This document shows, piece by piece, positions 9,084 through 19,292 of a DNA stretch of 55,424 bases. The first letter of the stretch is position 1; every line of letters starts with the position of its first letter. The notes below the pieces were generated by a model. The model was not told where the DNA came from and did no database searches. It saw only the letters and a list, made by a program, of their open reading frames with translations. The DNA comes from Thiobacillus sp. 63-78 (GTDB lineage Bacteria > Pseudomonadota > Gammaproteobacteria > Burkholderiales > Thiobacillaceae). The stretch lies in contig MKWM01000046.1 in NCBI GenBank assembly GCA_001899765.1, forward strand, positions 1 through 55,424. Direction: 5' to 3'. Both the position numbers and the translations under genes were made by a program.

Positions 9084-9872
9084 TTAATTGAGCCCCCGAA
9101 ACATGAATGCAGTCAAAACAAAATCCAGTGCCAGCACGACCAGGCTGGAGGTCACGACGGTGCGCGTGGTCGCGCCCGACACGCCCTCGGCGGTGGGCGG
9201 CGCATCGTAGCCTTCAAACAGCGCGATGGTGGTGACGGCCAGCCCGAACACGACGCTCTTGATGACGCCGTTCAGGATGTCCTGCGTGAAATCGACGGAA
9301 CCCTGCATCTGCGACCAGAACGTGCCTTCGTCGACGCCGATCAGCCGCACGCCGACCAGATAGCCGCCCAGGATGCCCATCGCCGAGAACAGCGCCGCCA
9401 GCAGCGGCATCGAGATCACGCCGGCCCAGAAGCGCGGCGCCACCACGCGTGCGAGCGGGTCGACCGCCATCATTTCCATCGCCGACAGTTGCTCGGTCGT
9501 CTTCATCAGGCCGATTTCCGCGGTAATGGCCGATCCTGCCCGGCTGGCAAACAAAAGTCCGGCCAGGACCGGCCCGAGTTCGCGCACCAGCGACAGCGCC
9601 ACCAATGTGCCCAGCGCCGACTCCGAGCCATAGCGCTGCAGGGTTTCGTAGCCCTGCAGACCAAGCACCATGCCGACAAACAGCCCCGACACCAGGATGA
9701 TGATGAGGGAGAGCACGCCGGTGAAATACATTTCGCGGATGGTCAGGCCAAAACGACGGAATGCCGTTCCCGAATGCAGCAGCACCGCCAGGAAAAAACG
9801 GCAGGCAAAACCGATGCGCCAGACGCCCTGTATGGTGTGATTGCCCAGATTTTCGATCGCCTGCTTAAGCAC
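9084..9872 (-). CDS. mlaE: Lipid ABC transporter permease MlaE
   Basis: Integral inner-membrane permease of the Mla phospholipid transporter, about 262 residues with five or six hydrophobic segments and the conserved ELGPVLAGLLFASRAGSAI region. The open frame continues upstream to 9968, but GTG 9872 is preferred: it overlaps the MlaF stop (GTGCTTAA), is preceded by a GGGAGAG ribosome site, and gives the standard start VLKQAIENLG. An ATG at 9896 is the alternative. Confidence 0.92.
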   Translation of the reverse strand: MLKQAIENLGNHTIQGVWRIGFACRFFLAVLLHSGTAFRRFGLTIREMYFTGVLSLIIILVSGLFVGMVLGLQGYETLQRYGSESALGTLVALSLVRELGPVLAGLLFASRAGSAITAEIGLMKTTEQLSAMEMMAVDPLARVVAPRFWAGVISMPLLAALFSAMGILGGYLVGVRLIGVDEGTFWSQMQGSVDFTQDILNGVIKSVVFGLAVTTIALFEGYDAPPTAEGVSGATTRTVVTSSLVVLALDFVLTAFMFRGLN

Positions 9873-10767
9873 TTCCCTCTCCCAACCCAAGATCATCGGC
9901 GTAGGGCCGCGCCGGATAATGGAACGGCACCGGCCCATCGGACTCGCCATGCACGAACTGATGCACATAGGGCAGTCCGGACGCCCGTATCTCCGCGGCG
10001 GTGCCCTCTGCCATGATCACGCCTTCGGAGACGAAATAGACATAGTCGACGATTTTCAGCGACTCCTGCACGTCATGCGTGACCACCAGCGAGGTCAGCC
10101 CCAGCGTATCGGTCAGGCGGCGAATCAGGTTGCCGGTCACGCCAAGCGAAATCGGGTCGAGTCCGGCAAACGGCTCATCGTACATCACCAGCATGGGCTC
10201 CAGCGCGATCGCGCGCGCCAGCGCCACGCGCCGCGCCATGCCGCCGGAAAGTTCTGCCGGCATCAGGTGGGCGGCTCCACGCAGGCCCACCGCATGCAGT
10301 TTCATGAGCACCAGGTCGCGGATGGCGTCTTCCGGCAGATCGGTATGCTCGCGCAGCTGGAAGGCCACGTTGTCGAATGCCGACATGTCGGTGAACAGCG
10401 CGCCGAACTGGAACAGCATGCCCATCTTGCGGCGCAGCCGATAGAGGCCGGTGCGATCGAGTTCGCCCGGCGACTCGCCCGCCACGCGCACCGTACCCTG
10501 GCTGGCCTTGATCTGGCCGCCGATCAGGCGCAGCAGAGTGGTCTTGCCGCAACCGCTGCTGCCCATGATGGCGACGACCTGCCCCCGTTTGGCGGTCAGG
10601 TTGACGCCCTTCAGGACCGGCCGGGCACCGTAGCCAAATACAGCATTTTCGATCTCGACCAGAGTGTCGTGTTGCAAGTCATCGAGCCTGTTTGATGAGT
10701 GAAGGGCAGCTATTCTACCCAAGCCCGGCGCTTCGTCGCCATTGACAGGTGTTTTCACCGCGCTCAA
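9865..10767 (-). CDS. mlaF: Lipid ABC transporter ATP-binding protein MlaF
   Basis: ATPase of the Mla phospholipid transporter. Walker A GSSGCGKTT (residues 69-77), signature LSGGM (173-177) and Walker B VMYDEPFAGLDP are intact. The 300-residue call uses TTG 10767, whose bases overlap the upstream stop (TTGA). This adds an N-terminal extension of about 35 residues unusual for the family. A TTG at 10677, just before HDTLVEIENAVFGYG, is a plausible alternative and a TAGAAT-like box lies upstream of it. The start is therefore uncertain although the gene is not. Confidence 0.92.
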   Translation of the reverse strand: MSAVKTPVNGDEAPGLGRIAALHSSNRLDDLQHDTLVEIENAVFGYGARPVLKGVNLTAKRGQVVAIMGSSGCGKTTLLRLIGGQIKASQGTVRVAGESPGELDRTGLYRLRRKMGMLFQFGALFTDMSAFDNVAFQLREHTDLPEDAIRDLVLMKLHAVGLRGAAHLMPAELSGGMARRVALARAIALEPMLVMYDEPFAGLDPISLGVTGNLIRRLTDTLGLTSLVVTHDVQESLKIVDYVYFVSEGVIMAEGTAAEIRASGLPYVHQFVHGESDGPVPFHYPARPYADDLGLGEGSA

Positions 10768-11228
10768 TAGCCCATGATCTGCTTCAGGTTATTCGCCTGT
10801 TCCAGCCGCGCAAGATCGCCATCCCGGCTGAATACGAACAGGGGTTCGCGAACGGCCGCCTGCCGTGCAATGCGTTGTGCCAGCGCACGCGGGTCAAGCG
10901 GTTCGCTCAGCCACCATATATGCGCCGCGGCCCAGGCGGGGGTCGCCAGCACGACGCGGGGCGAAACCGGCGGAACCGCCCCGGCGGCGCCCGGCTCGAG
11001 CACGAAACAAAATCCGCCCTGGGTATCGTCCAGCCATTGCGCCCAGACCTCAGCCGATGCGGCCTGCCACCTCGCTGCCGGCAGATACACCGCCTGGAAT
11101 TGCGTGTTGTAATAAGACAACAACCAGTCGTCCGGCAGGTCTTCCGGATAGAAGCGGCCACGCCAATCGGGCCGGTCCCAATCCATGGCGCCGATCAGGA
11201 CGAGTGCACCGGGCCATGCCGTCATCAT
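10764..11228 (-). CDS. Short DUF72-like protein
   Basis: A 154-residue soluble protein of unknown function. Its first 50 residues (GAMDWDRPDWRGRFYPEDLP followed by WLLSYYNTQFQAVYLP) resemble the start of DUF72/YecE proteins, where an aromatic GTSGW..WRG.FYP pattern is followed by a YY..F motif. DUF72 proteins usually exceed 230 residues, so this one is short or divergent. It lies between cysS and the Mla genes and its stop overlaps the proposed MlaF start. The DUF72 link is by eye only. Confidence 0.6.
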   Translation of the reverse strand: MMTAWPGALVLIGAMDWDRPDWRGRFYPEDLPDDWLLSYYNTQFQAVYLPAARWQAASAEVWAQWLDDTQGGFCFVLEPGAAGAVPPVSPRVVLATPAWAAAHIWWLSEPLDPRALAQRIARQAAVREPLFVFSRDGDLARLEQANNLKQIMGY

Positions 11229-11280
11229 CCCGCCGCAACGGTCCCGCGCACGATTCCGTCCACGCTGCGGTCAGCGCGTG

Positions 11281-12648
11281 TCAGGCCCGGCGCCACGTGG
11301 TGCCGCCCGCGCCGTCTTCCAGCACGATGCCGGCCGCCGTCAGCGACTCGCGGATGCGGTCCGACTCGGCGAAATCCTTTGCCTGGCGTGCCGCCTGGCG
11401 GGCCGCGATCAAGGCTTCGATCCCGGCTTCGGACAGGCCGTCGGCGGCGCTCCCGGCCTGCAGGAAGTCCGTGGCTTCGCGTTGCAACAGGCCGAGCACG
11501 GCACCGAGAGCGCGCAGCATCGTTGCAGCCGCGGCGTCGCCGCGGTTGGCCTCGCCGGCCAGTTCGAACAGTACGGCGAGCGCTTCCGGAGTATTGAAGT
11601 CATCGTCCATCGCCGCCTTGAAGCGCCGGGCGGCGGGTTGATCCCAGTCGGGGGGAGAGGCCACGGCGGGCGCGTGCTTCAATGCCGTGTACAGCCGGGT
11701 CAGCGCGCCCCTGGCGTCGTCGAGGTGCGCGTCGGAATAATTCAGCGGGCTGCGGTAATGGGCGCGCAGGATGAAGAAGCGCACCACTTCGGCATCATAT
11801 TTCTCCAGCACCTCGCGGATGGTAAAGAAATTGCCGAGCGATTTCGACATCTTCTCGTTGTCCACCCGCACGAAGCCGTTGTGCAGCCAGTAATTCACGA
11901 AGGTGCAGCCGTGCGCGCCCTCCGACTGGGCGATTTCGTTTTCGTGGTGGGGAAACTGCAGGTCCTGGCCGCCGCCATGAATGTCGAAATGCTGGCCGAG
12001 CAGTTCCTCGCTCATCGCGGAGCATTCGATATGCCAGCCGGGACGGCCCGGCCCCCACGGCGATTCCCATGCCGGTTCGCCCGGCTTGGCCGCTTTCCAC
12101 AGCACGAAATCCATCGGGTCGCGCTTGTTGGGGTCGATGTCCACGCGCTCGCCGGCGCGCAATTCATCCAGGCTCTTGCCCGACAGCCGGCCATACGCGG
12201 GAAAGGCGCGCACGCTGTAGTACACGTCGCCGTTGGGCGCCGGGTAGGCCAGACCGTTGGCGATCAACTGTCCGATCAGTGCCAGCATCTGCGCCACGTA
12301 TTCGGTGGCGCGCGGTTCGTGGTCGGGCGGCAGCACGCCGAGCGCACGCTCGTCCTCGTGCATCGCCGCAATGAAACGGCCGGTCAGTTGAGCCGGTGTT
12401 TCACCATTTTCCTGCGCGCGCTTGATGATCTTGTCGTCGATATCGGTGATATTGCGGACGTAGTCGACCTGATAGCCGCTGGCGCGCAGCCAGCGCGTCA
12501 CCATGTCGAACACCACGAATACCCGTGCGTGTCCCAGATGGCAGAGGTCGTACACCGTCATGCCGCATACGTACATGCGAACGGCACCGGGGGTGAGCGG
12601 GACGAATTCTTCCTTGGTGCGCGTGAGGGAATTAGTGATGTGCAGCAT
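11281..12648 (-). CDS. cysS: Cysteinyl-tRNA synthetase
   Basis: Class I synthetase that charges tRNA-Cys in the cytoplasm; 455 residues from ATG 12648, the normal size. HIGH is present as HLGH (37-40) and KMSKS as KMSKSLGNF near residue 267. Zinc ligands are visible as C28 in the YVCG motif, the Cys of HIECSAMS, and the His and Glu of FPHHENE. The frame remains open upstream, but MLHITNSL is the family-typical start. It is transcribed away from the TPR gene on the other strand. Confidence 0.97.
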   Translation of the reverse strand: MLHITNSLTRTKEEFVPLTPGAVRMYVCGMTVYDLCHLGHARVFVVFDMVTRWLRASGYQVDYVRNITDIDDKIIKRAQENGETPAQLTGRFIAAMHEDERALGVLPPDHEPRATEYVAQMLALIGQLIANGLAYPAPNGDVYYSVRAFPAYGRLSGKSLDELRAGERVDIDPNKRDPMDFVLWKAAKPGEPAWESPWGPGRPGWHIECSAMSEELLGQHFDIHGGGQDLQFPHHENEIAQSEGAHGCTFVNYWLHNGFVRVDNEKMSKSLGNFFTIREVLEKYDAEVVRFFILRAHYRSPLNYSDAHLDDARGALTRLYTALKHAPAVASPPDWDQPAARRFKAAMDDDFNTPEALAVLFELAGEANRGDAAAATMLRALGAVLGLLQREATDFLQAGSAADGLSEAGIEALIAARQAARQAKDFAESDRIRESLTAAGIVLEDGAGGTTWRRA

Positions 12649-12726
12649 GTACGGGCGGGTCTGGGGTGAAATGTCGGGGAGCGGTCCGGGACGGCGCACC
12701 GACTGTCTTAGCGGGGTCGATGTTGT

Positions 12727-12732
12727 TAGAAT
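12727..12732 (+). promoter_or_regulatory. Candidate extended -10 box for the TPR gene
   Basis: TAGAAT preceded by TGT gives an extended -10 (TGTTAGAAT) about 33 bases before the preferred start codon, in the spacer divergent from cysS. Only a weak match to a -35 hexamer lies about 17 bases upstream. Proposed from sequence alone. Confidence 0.35.
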
Positions 12733-12764
12733 GCCGGCTTTCCGAGATGATCCGAGCATATCAC

Positions 12765-13325
12765 ATGGCCTTGTCGCGTTTCCTTGCCGCCGTTATTGCC
12801 GGTGTCATGCTCATCGGCCTCCCCGCGCAGGCTGATGAAATCCAGGACATCAACCTGCAGTTCCGCAAGGGCGAATTGAGCGCCGCGCTCGACCATGCCA
12901 ATCGCTATCTGGCCGGCAAGCCGAAGGACGCGCAGGCCCTGTTCCTGAAAGGCCTGATCCTCGGCGATCTGGGCAAGACCAACGATGCCATCGAGGTGTT
13001 CAGGAGCCTGACCGAAAATTATCCGGAACTGCCCGAACCCTACAACAATCTGGCGGTGCTCTATGCTGCGCAGGGCCGTTACGAACTGGCCCGGAATGCC
13101 CTCGAACTGGCCATTCGAACCCACCCCGACTATGTGACCGCACACGAGAACCTCGGTGACATTTATGCCAAAATGGCGGCCCTGGAATATGGCAGGGTTC
13201 TGACGCTGGACAGCGGCAATCAGACGGCGCAAGCCCGGCTCAAGCTCATCAACGGCATGCTTGGGGGGCAGGCGGTCAAGCCTGCAGTGGCCCGGCCCGC
13301 ATCAGGCGCAACCCCGGGCAGATAA
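12765..13325 (+). CDS. Exported TPR-repeat protein
   Basis: A 186-residue protein with a signal peptide ([18 protein letters not shown]) and at least three tetratricopeptide units between residues 25 and 150, for example [20 protein letters not shown] and [23 protein letters not shown] domains mediate protein-protein contacts; the partner is unknown, with peptidoglycan or envelope assembly possible. ATG 12747 is an in-frame alternative start. The gene leads a run with ppiB and lpxH. The C-terminal tail is Ala/Pro-rich. Confidence 0.8.
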   Translation: MALSRFLAAVIAGVMLIGLPAQADEIQDINLQFRKGELSAALDHANRYLAGKPKDAQALFLKGLILGDLGKTNDAIEVFRSLTENYPELPEPYNNLAVLYAAQGRYELARNALELAIRTHPDYVTAHENLGDIYAKMAALEYGRVLTLDSGNQTAQARLKLINGMLGGQAVKPAVARPASGATPGR

Positions 13326-13402
13326 ACCAAAGCCATGCGCCGGCCACGCGAAAGCGACGACGGGGCCATCCCGTTCACAACCACCCATCCTGAGGACTTT
13401 AC

Positions 13403-13894
13403 ATGGTCAAGCTGCATACGAATCACGGCATCATCACCCTCGAACTCGACGCCGAAAAGGCTCCGCAAACGGTAGAGAATTTTCTGCAATACGTGCGCGA
13501 CGGCTTTTTCGATGGCACGATCTTCCATCGCGTCATCGACGGCTTCATGATCCAGGGCGGCGGCTTCGAGGCCGGCATGACACAGAAACCCACCCGCGAC
13601 GCGATCAGGAACGAAGCCTCCAACGGCCTCAGGAACGAGGCCTACACCATCGCCATGGCACGCACCTCCAATCCGGACTCGGCCACCGCACAGTTCTTCA
13701 TCAACGTCGCCAACAACAGCTTTCTCAATTTCACTGCCCCGACTCCGCAGGGTTACGGCTATGCCGTGTTCGGCAAGGTGGTCGAAGGCATGGACGTGGT
13801 GGATGCGATCAAGAAGCTGAAGACCGGCAACCGCGCCGGGCACCAGGACGTGCCGCTGGAGGATATCGTGATCACCAAGGCAGAAATCATCTGA
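13403..13894 (+). CDS. ppiB: Peptidyl-prolyl cis-trans isomerase B (cyclophilin)
   Basis: Cytoplasmic cyclophilin that speeds proline isomerisation during folding. At 163 residues with no signal peptide it matches PpiB. Active-site segments are present: [13 protein letters not shown], with the catalytic Arg after FH, and [11 protein letters not shown]. An AGGA-type ribosome site precedes ATG 13403. The stop lies eight bases before the proposed lpxH start. Confidence 0.96.
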   Translation: MVKLHTNHGIITLELDAEKAPQTVENFLQYVRDGFFDGTIFHRVIDGFMIQGGGFEAGMTQKPTRDAIRNEASNGLRNEAYTIAMARTSNPDSATAQFFINVANNSFLNFTAPTPQGYGYAVFGKVVEGMDVVDAIKKLKTGNRAGHQDVPLEDIVITKAEII

Positions 13895-13902
13895 CCGGTT
13901 CA

Positions 13903-14652
13903 GTGAGCCCGACGGCCAAACCAGGCGCAGGCCGTACCTATTTCGTTGCCGACCTGCACCTCACCGATGAACGCCCGGCCGCCACCGGGCGTTTTTTTCG
14001 CTTCCTGCAGGACGAGGTGGCGGGTGCGGACGCGCTCTACATCCTCGGAGACCTGTTCGAAGCCTGGACCGGCGACGATCATGGCGAGCGGGTGGCGGGT
14101 GACACGGCACAACGGCTCGCGGCCCTGGCCGCGGCAGGTACCCGTGTGTACTTCATGCACGGGAACCGCGACTTCCTGCTGGCCGAACACTACGCCGCAC
14201 GTGCCGGCATGACGCTGCTTCCCGACCCGACCCGGATGGATCTGTACGGCACGCCGACGTTATTGATGCACGGCGACACCCTCTGTACCGACGACACCAC
14301 CTACCAGCGTTTCCGCCATCACGTTCGCCACCCCCTGACGCGCGCGCTCCTGCCGCGCCTGCCCCGGGCGTGGCGCCAGCGCATGGCTCAGCGGGCGCGG
14401 GCCGGCAGCGAGGCGGCCAAGTCGCAAAAAGCGGCGGACATCATGGATGTGAATGTCGATGAAGTCGTGCGTGTGCTGCGTGAACGGCAGGCCTGCCGCC
14501 TGATCCACGGCCATACCCACCGCCCTGCCCAGCATGTCCATCCGATCGACGGCCGCCCGTGCGAGCGCTGGGTGGTGCCGGACTGGTATACCCGCTGGGG
14601 CTACGTCGTGTGCGATGCGACAGGCTGCCGGCTGCGGATGGATGCGCTATGA
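13903..14652 (+). CDS. lpxH: UDP-2,3-diacylglucosamine pyrophosphatase
   Basis: Hydrolyses UDP-2,3-diacylglucosamine to lipid X in lipid A synthesis at the inner-membrane surface. The 249-residue protein shows the calcineurin-like metallophosphatase motifs in order: VADLHL, GDLFEAWTGDD, GNRDF, the MHGD of the fourth motif and GHTHRP. The frame is open far upstream through ppiB, so GTG 13903 was chosen just after the ppiB stop. The 3' end overlaps the convergent secreted-protein gene by six bases. Confidence 0.93.
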   Translation: MSPTAKPGAGRTYFVADLHLTDERPAATGRFFRFLQDEVAGADALYILGDLFEAWTGDDHGERVAGDTAQRLAALAAAGTRVYFMHGNRDFLLAEHYAARAGMTLLPDPTRMDLYGTPTLLMHGDTLCTDDTTYQRFRHHVRHPLTRALLPRLPRAWRQRMAQRARAGSEAAKSQKAADIMDVNVDEVVRVLRERQACRLIHGHTHRPAQHVHPIDGRPCERWVVPDWYTRWGYVVCDATGCRLRMDAL

Positions 14653-15300
14653 CGGTGCGTTGATCCGGGCCATGCCTTCCGGCACGCGGAATAGCGCGGG
14701 ATTCAGCGGCTGCCGGGTTTCACTCTCGAGTGTGCGCGACCGTCCGGTGAACTCATGTTCCTCGAGCGGCAGGCCAAGCATGAGCGTGTCACCCGCATTC
14801 CATACCTGATTCGCCAGATCGCAGTCGTGCTGCATGTCCGGCGGTGAATCCTTCCACACGCGATATTGGGTCGCGGCCAGGATGGCTTTCAGCTCGGCCA
14901 TCGCACGCGCCGCATCCATGGCATGCCGGACGGCGACGCCCTCCCGGCAGACGACACCGTTGACCGTCAGGGTGAAACGCCGGCCGCCCCGTGCAGCCTC
15001 GCCCACTTCGAGCCGGGGAGCCCAGTCAGCGGGTTTCGGCGGCAGCGCGCCGGGCGCAAACACCATCGCCAGCCTGCTGTCCGGCATGACGTTGACGACC
15101 ACACGCCGCCGTCGATCCAGCAGGGTGAAATCTCCTGCGTCCTCGCCGCTGTCCATCCGCATGAAATCGGGCGTGACCAGAATCCGCGTCGGATAAGGCG
15201 GATCGCCAGGATCCTGGTCGGTATAACGCAGTACCATCATGTCGGCCGCCTGCGCACATCCCGCGCATAGCGCAAGAAGGCCGAACAGCGCTTTCATCAC
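14647..15300 (-). CDS. Secreted protein of unknown function
   Basis: A 217-residue protein with a clear signal peptide (KALFGLLALCAGCAQA). A Cys lies near the cleavage region, but the processing site looks like type I after AQA. The mature part is soluble, with LVTPDFMRMDSGEDAGDFTLLDRR near residue 45. Two cysteines (VVCREG and HDCDLA) could form a disulfide. No family was recognised. Its start overlaps the metZ stop, so it is probably co-transcribed as the last gene of that unit. Confidence 0.75.
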   Translation of the reverse strand: MMKALFGLLALCAGCAQAADMMVLRYTDQDPGDPPYPTRILVTPDFMRMDSGEDAGDFTLLDRRRRVVVNVMPDSRLAMVFAPGALPPKPADWAPRLEVGEAARGGRRFTLTVNGVVCREGVAVRHAMDAARAMAELKAILAATQYRVWKDSPPDMQHDCDLANQVWNAGDTLMLGLPLEEHEFTGRSRTLESETRQPLNPALFRVPEGMARINAPS

Positions 15301-16469
15301 GCCAGTCCGCGTGCCAGGTCGGCCTGGATATCCGCCACCGATTCAAGCCCCACGGCGATGCGCAGCAGGCCATCGCCGATGCCCGCTGCCGCGCGTTGTT
15401 CCGGCGTCATGCGGCCGTGCGTGGTCGACGCGGGATGCGTGATCGTGGACTTGGTATCGCCCAGATTGGCGGTGATCGACAGCAGCCTTGTCGCATCGAC
15501 CAGCTTCCAGGCGGCGTCCTTGCCGCCCTCGACTTCGAACGACACGATGCCGCCGCCGGTTTTCTGCTGGCGCATCGCGAGCGCGTGCTGCGGGTGCGAA
15601 GGCAGGCCCGGATACCACACGCGCGCCACCTGCGGCTGGGCCTCCAGCCATTGCGCCAGCGCCAGCGCGTTGCGCGAATGCGCCTCCATCCGCAGCGAGA
15701 GCGTCTCCATGCCTTTCAGGATCACCCAGGCATTGAATGCCGACAGCGTCGGACCGGCCGTGCGCAGGAAGCCAAACACGCCCTCCATCAATTCCTTGCT
15801 GCCCAGCACGGCGCCGCCAAGCACCCTGCCCTGCCCATCGAGATACTTGGTGGCGGAATGGATGATGATGTCGGCACCGAATTCCAGCGGTTTCTGCAGC
15901 GCGGGGGAGCAGAAGCAGTTGTCGATCGCGAGCCAGGCTCCGGCTTCGTGAGCGATGTCGGCGAGCGCGCGGATGTCACTGACTTCGGTCAGCGGATTGG
16001 ACGGCGACTCGACGAAGAACAGCCTGGTATTCGGCTTCACCGCCGCCCGCCACTCCGACGGATCGGTCGGCGACACATAGGTCGTCTCGACGCCGAAACG
16101 TCCAAGGATGTTGGAGAACAACTGCACCGTCGAGCCGAAAATCGAGCGCGACGCGACGACATGCTCGCCCGCCTTCATCAAGCCCATCACCGTCGCCAGG
16201 ATGGACGCCATGCCGGAGGAAAACGCCACGCAGCGCTCGGCACCTTCCAGCGCGGCGAGTCGCGCCTCCATCATGTTGACCGTGGGATTGACGAAGCGCG
16301 AATAGATGGGTCCAGGCTGCTCGCCCTTGAAACGCGCCGCCGCTTCCGCCGCGCTGCCGAACATGAAGCTCGACGTCAGGAACATCGCCTCCGAGTGTTC
16401 GTTGAACTGGCTGCGCACCGTCCCGGCGCGCACCGCCAGCGTGTCAATATCGTATTCGTCGTTGTTCAT
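15297..16469 (-). CDS. metZ: O-succinylhomoserine sulfhydrylase
   Basis: PLP enzyme of the Cys/Met metabolism family that makes homocysteine directly from O-succinylhomoserine and sulfide for methionine synthesis. The 390 residues include the PLP lysine in SATKYLDGQGR, AIDNCFCSPALQ, and the N-terminal SRFVNPTVNMMEARLAALEG. ATG 16469 with a GGAAG ribosome site was chosen over an in-frame TTG twelve bases upstream. The purF-metZ order is typical of betaproteobacteria. The metZ assignment over cystathionine synthase rests on that synteny and overall look. Confidence 0.9.
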   Translation of the reverse strand: MNNDEYDIDTLAVRAGTVRSQFNEHSEAMFLTSSFMFGSAAEAAARFKGEQPGPIYSRFVNPTVNMMEARLAALEGAERCVAFSSGMASILATVMGLMKAGEHVVASRSIFGSTVQLFSNILGRFGVETTYVSPTDPSEWRAAVKPNTRLFFVESPSNPLTEVSDIRALADIAHEAGAWLAIDNCFCSPALQKPLEFGADIIIHSATKYLDGQGRVLGGAVLGSKELMEGVFGFLRTAGPTLSAFNAWVILKGMETLSLRMEAHSRNALALAQWLEAQPQVARVWYPGLPSHPQHALAMRQQKTGGGIVSFEVEGGKDAAWKLVDATRLLSITANLGDTKSTITHPASTTHGRMTPEQRAAAGIGDGLLRIAVGLESVADIQADLARGLA

Positions 16470-16484
16470 GTCCGCTTCCAAGAT

Positions 16485-16517
16485 AAAAAACCCCGAACGG
16501 CAAGCGTATCGGGGTTT
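16485..16517 (-). terminator. Rho-independent terminator between purF and metZ
   Basis: On the minus strand an 8-bp stem (AACCCCGA 16516-16509, TCGGGGTT 16496-16489) with a 12-base loop is followed by a T run. It would end transcription coming from purF and leaves metZ needing its own promoter downstream of it or read-through. Confidence 0.8.
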
Positions 16518-16626
16518 CCCAGGCGACGACGCTTTAGCCGAATTTATCAGGCGCCCGCAAGCTGAGGTTCAAATCGGCGCCACATGCAATGTATCTCGAA
16601 CAATGTACGCCCGGCGCCGGCCAGGG

Positions 16627-18150
<1,524 letters not shown>

Positions 18151-18171
18151 GCTGTGCACCCGTCCATAAAG

Positions 18172-18663
18172 TTATTCAAAGCGAATGTATTTCGCTACAT
18201 CGGCAGGTACCAGCGGCAAGGTACGTTGCGCCATCGCCTGCAGACTGTCCGACACCCAGGCCTGTTTCCAGAATTCGGTACGCGGCAGCGAGGTCAGGCC
18301 GGCGGCAAGCGTCAGACCGACCAGTATCGTGAGTCCCTTGACCAGTCCCAGCACGCCGCCCAGCATCTTGTCGGGCCCGCCCAGCCCGGCTGCCCTGACC
18401 AGCGAGGACAGGACATGCCCCAGCAGCAGCACGCCAATCAGCACGACCAGAAAAACCACTGCAAACCCGGCGAAATAGCGAATGCCCGGGCTCTCGATCC
18501 CCATCGGCAGCAGCGGCGCCACGAGCAAAGCCCCCCATCTGCCCAGCACGAATGCCAGGATCCAGGCCGCCAGCGAAAACAGCGTATCGACCATGCCGCG
18601 CATCAATCCGCGCACCACGGTCAGGACCAGCACCAGCAATACGATGAGATCGAGCATGCTCAT
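18172..18663 (-). CDS. cvpA: CvpA family inner-membrane protein
   Basis: A 163-residue protein with four hydrophobic segments, matching CvpA (colicin V production protein), which is linked to purF in many proteobacteria and recently to bile or envelope stress tolerance. The N-terminal LDLIVLLVLVLTVVRGLMRG is characteristic. It overlaps the SPOR gene by four bases and lies 21 bases before purF. Its molecular role remains unclear in the family. Confidence 0.9.
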   Translation of the reverse strand: MSMLDLIVLLVLVLTVVRGLMRGMVDTLFSLAAWILAFVLGRWGALLVAPLLPMGIESPGIRYFAGFAVVFLVVLIGVLLLGHVLSSLVRAAGLGGPDKMLGGVLGLVKGLTILVGLTLAAGLTSLPRTEFWKQAWVSDSLQAMAQRTLPLVPADVAKYIRFE

Positions 18664-19292
18664 TTGGCCAGCACCTGTCCGGCCATGCCGTTCTCGGCCA
18701 GCCTCACCGCGGCGGTCGTCGCCGCCTCGCGTGTCGGAAAAGGCCCCACACGCACGCGCGTCAGGTTGCCGACCGTATCGGTGTAGGCCGGCAATCCCGC
18801 CAGCGCCGCACGCGCCTTGAGCTCGCGCGCCTTGGCTCCGTCGGACAAGGCGGCAAGCTGCACCACGAACGTCTCGCCGGCAACGGCGGGTTTATCGTGG
18901 GGAACGGGCTTGGCGACGGGATGAGGCGCGGGTTGTGGCTTGGCCGGTTGTGGCTTGGCCGGTTGTGCTGCGGCAGGCTCAGGCTTGACGGGTTGCGCCT
19001 CGGCAGGTTCGGGCTTGACGGATTCGGGCTCGACTCTGGCGGCGGGTCTGGCGGGCTCGGGCGCTGGCGCGGAAAGTGCCGGGGGCGCCACCGCCGCGAC
19101 GGGAGCGGCCGTCTGCCCGGGCGCGGGCGCCGGTGCCGCAGCCATATGGACCGACAATGCGCTCGTCGGCGGGGGTTCGTTCTCCAGCAGCAACGGCAGC
19201 AGGATGACCGCCAGCAGCGTCAGCGCCACTGCGCCGATCAAGCGGCGCCGGGCAAGGCGTTTGAGGTCATTTTCAGTGCTGGGTGGCGGCAT
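18660..19292 (-). CDS. SPOR-domain protein, DedD-like
   Basis: A 210-residue bitopic protein: a basic N-terminus, one transmembrane helix (LIGAVALTLLAVILLPLLL), a long Pro/Ala/Glu/Lys-rich linker with near-repeats (KPEPAEAQPVKPEPAAAQPA), and a C-terminal SPOR domain (FVVQLAALSDGAKARELKAR to the end). SPOR domains bind denuded septal peptidoglycan, and DedD acts in cell division. ATG 19292 overlaps folC by 20 bases; an upstream in-frame extension lacks support. Its place between folC and cvpA matches dedD in Escherichia coli. Confidence 0.88.
   Translation of the reverse strand: MPPPSTENDLKRLARRRLIGAVALTLLAVILLPLLLENEPPPTSALSVHMAAAPAPAPGQTAAPVAAVAPPALSAPAPEPARPAARVEPESVKPEPAEAQPVKPEPAAAQPAKPQPAKPQPAPHPVAKPVPHDKPAVAGETFVVQLAALSDGAKARELKARAALAGLPAYTDTVGNLTRVRVGPFPTREAATTAAVRLAENGMAGQVLAK

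Noticed and set aside
10742-10770. TTGACA on the plus strand near a GGTG-tttt-CACC mini-hairpin
   Set aside because: No plus-strand gene follows and no matching -10 box was found.
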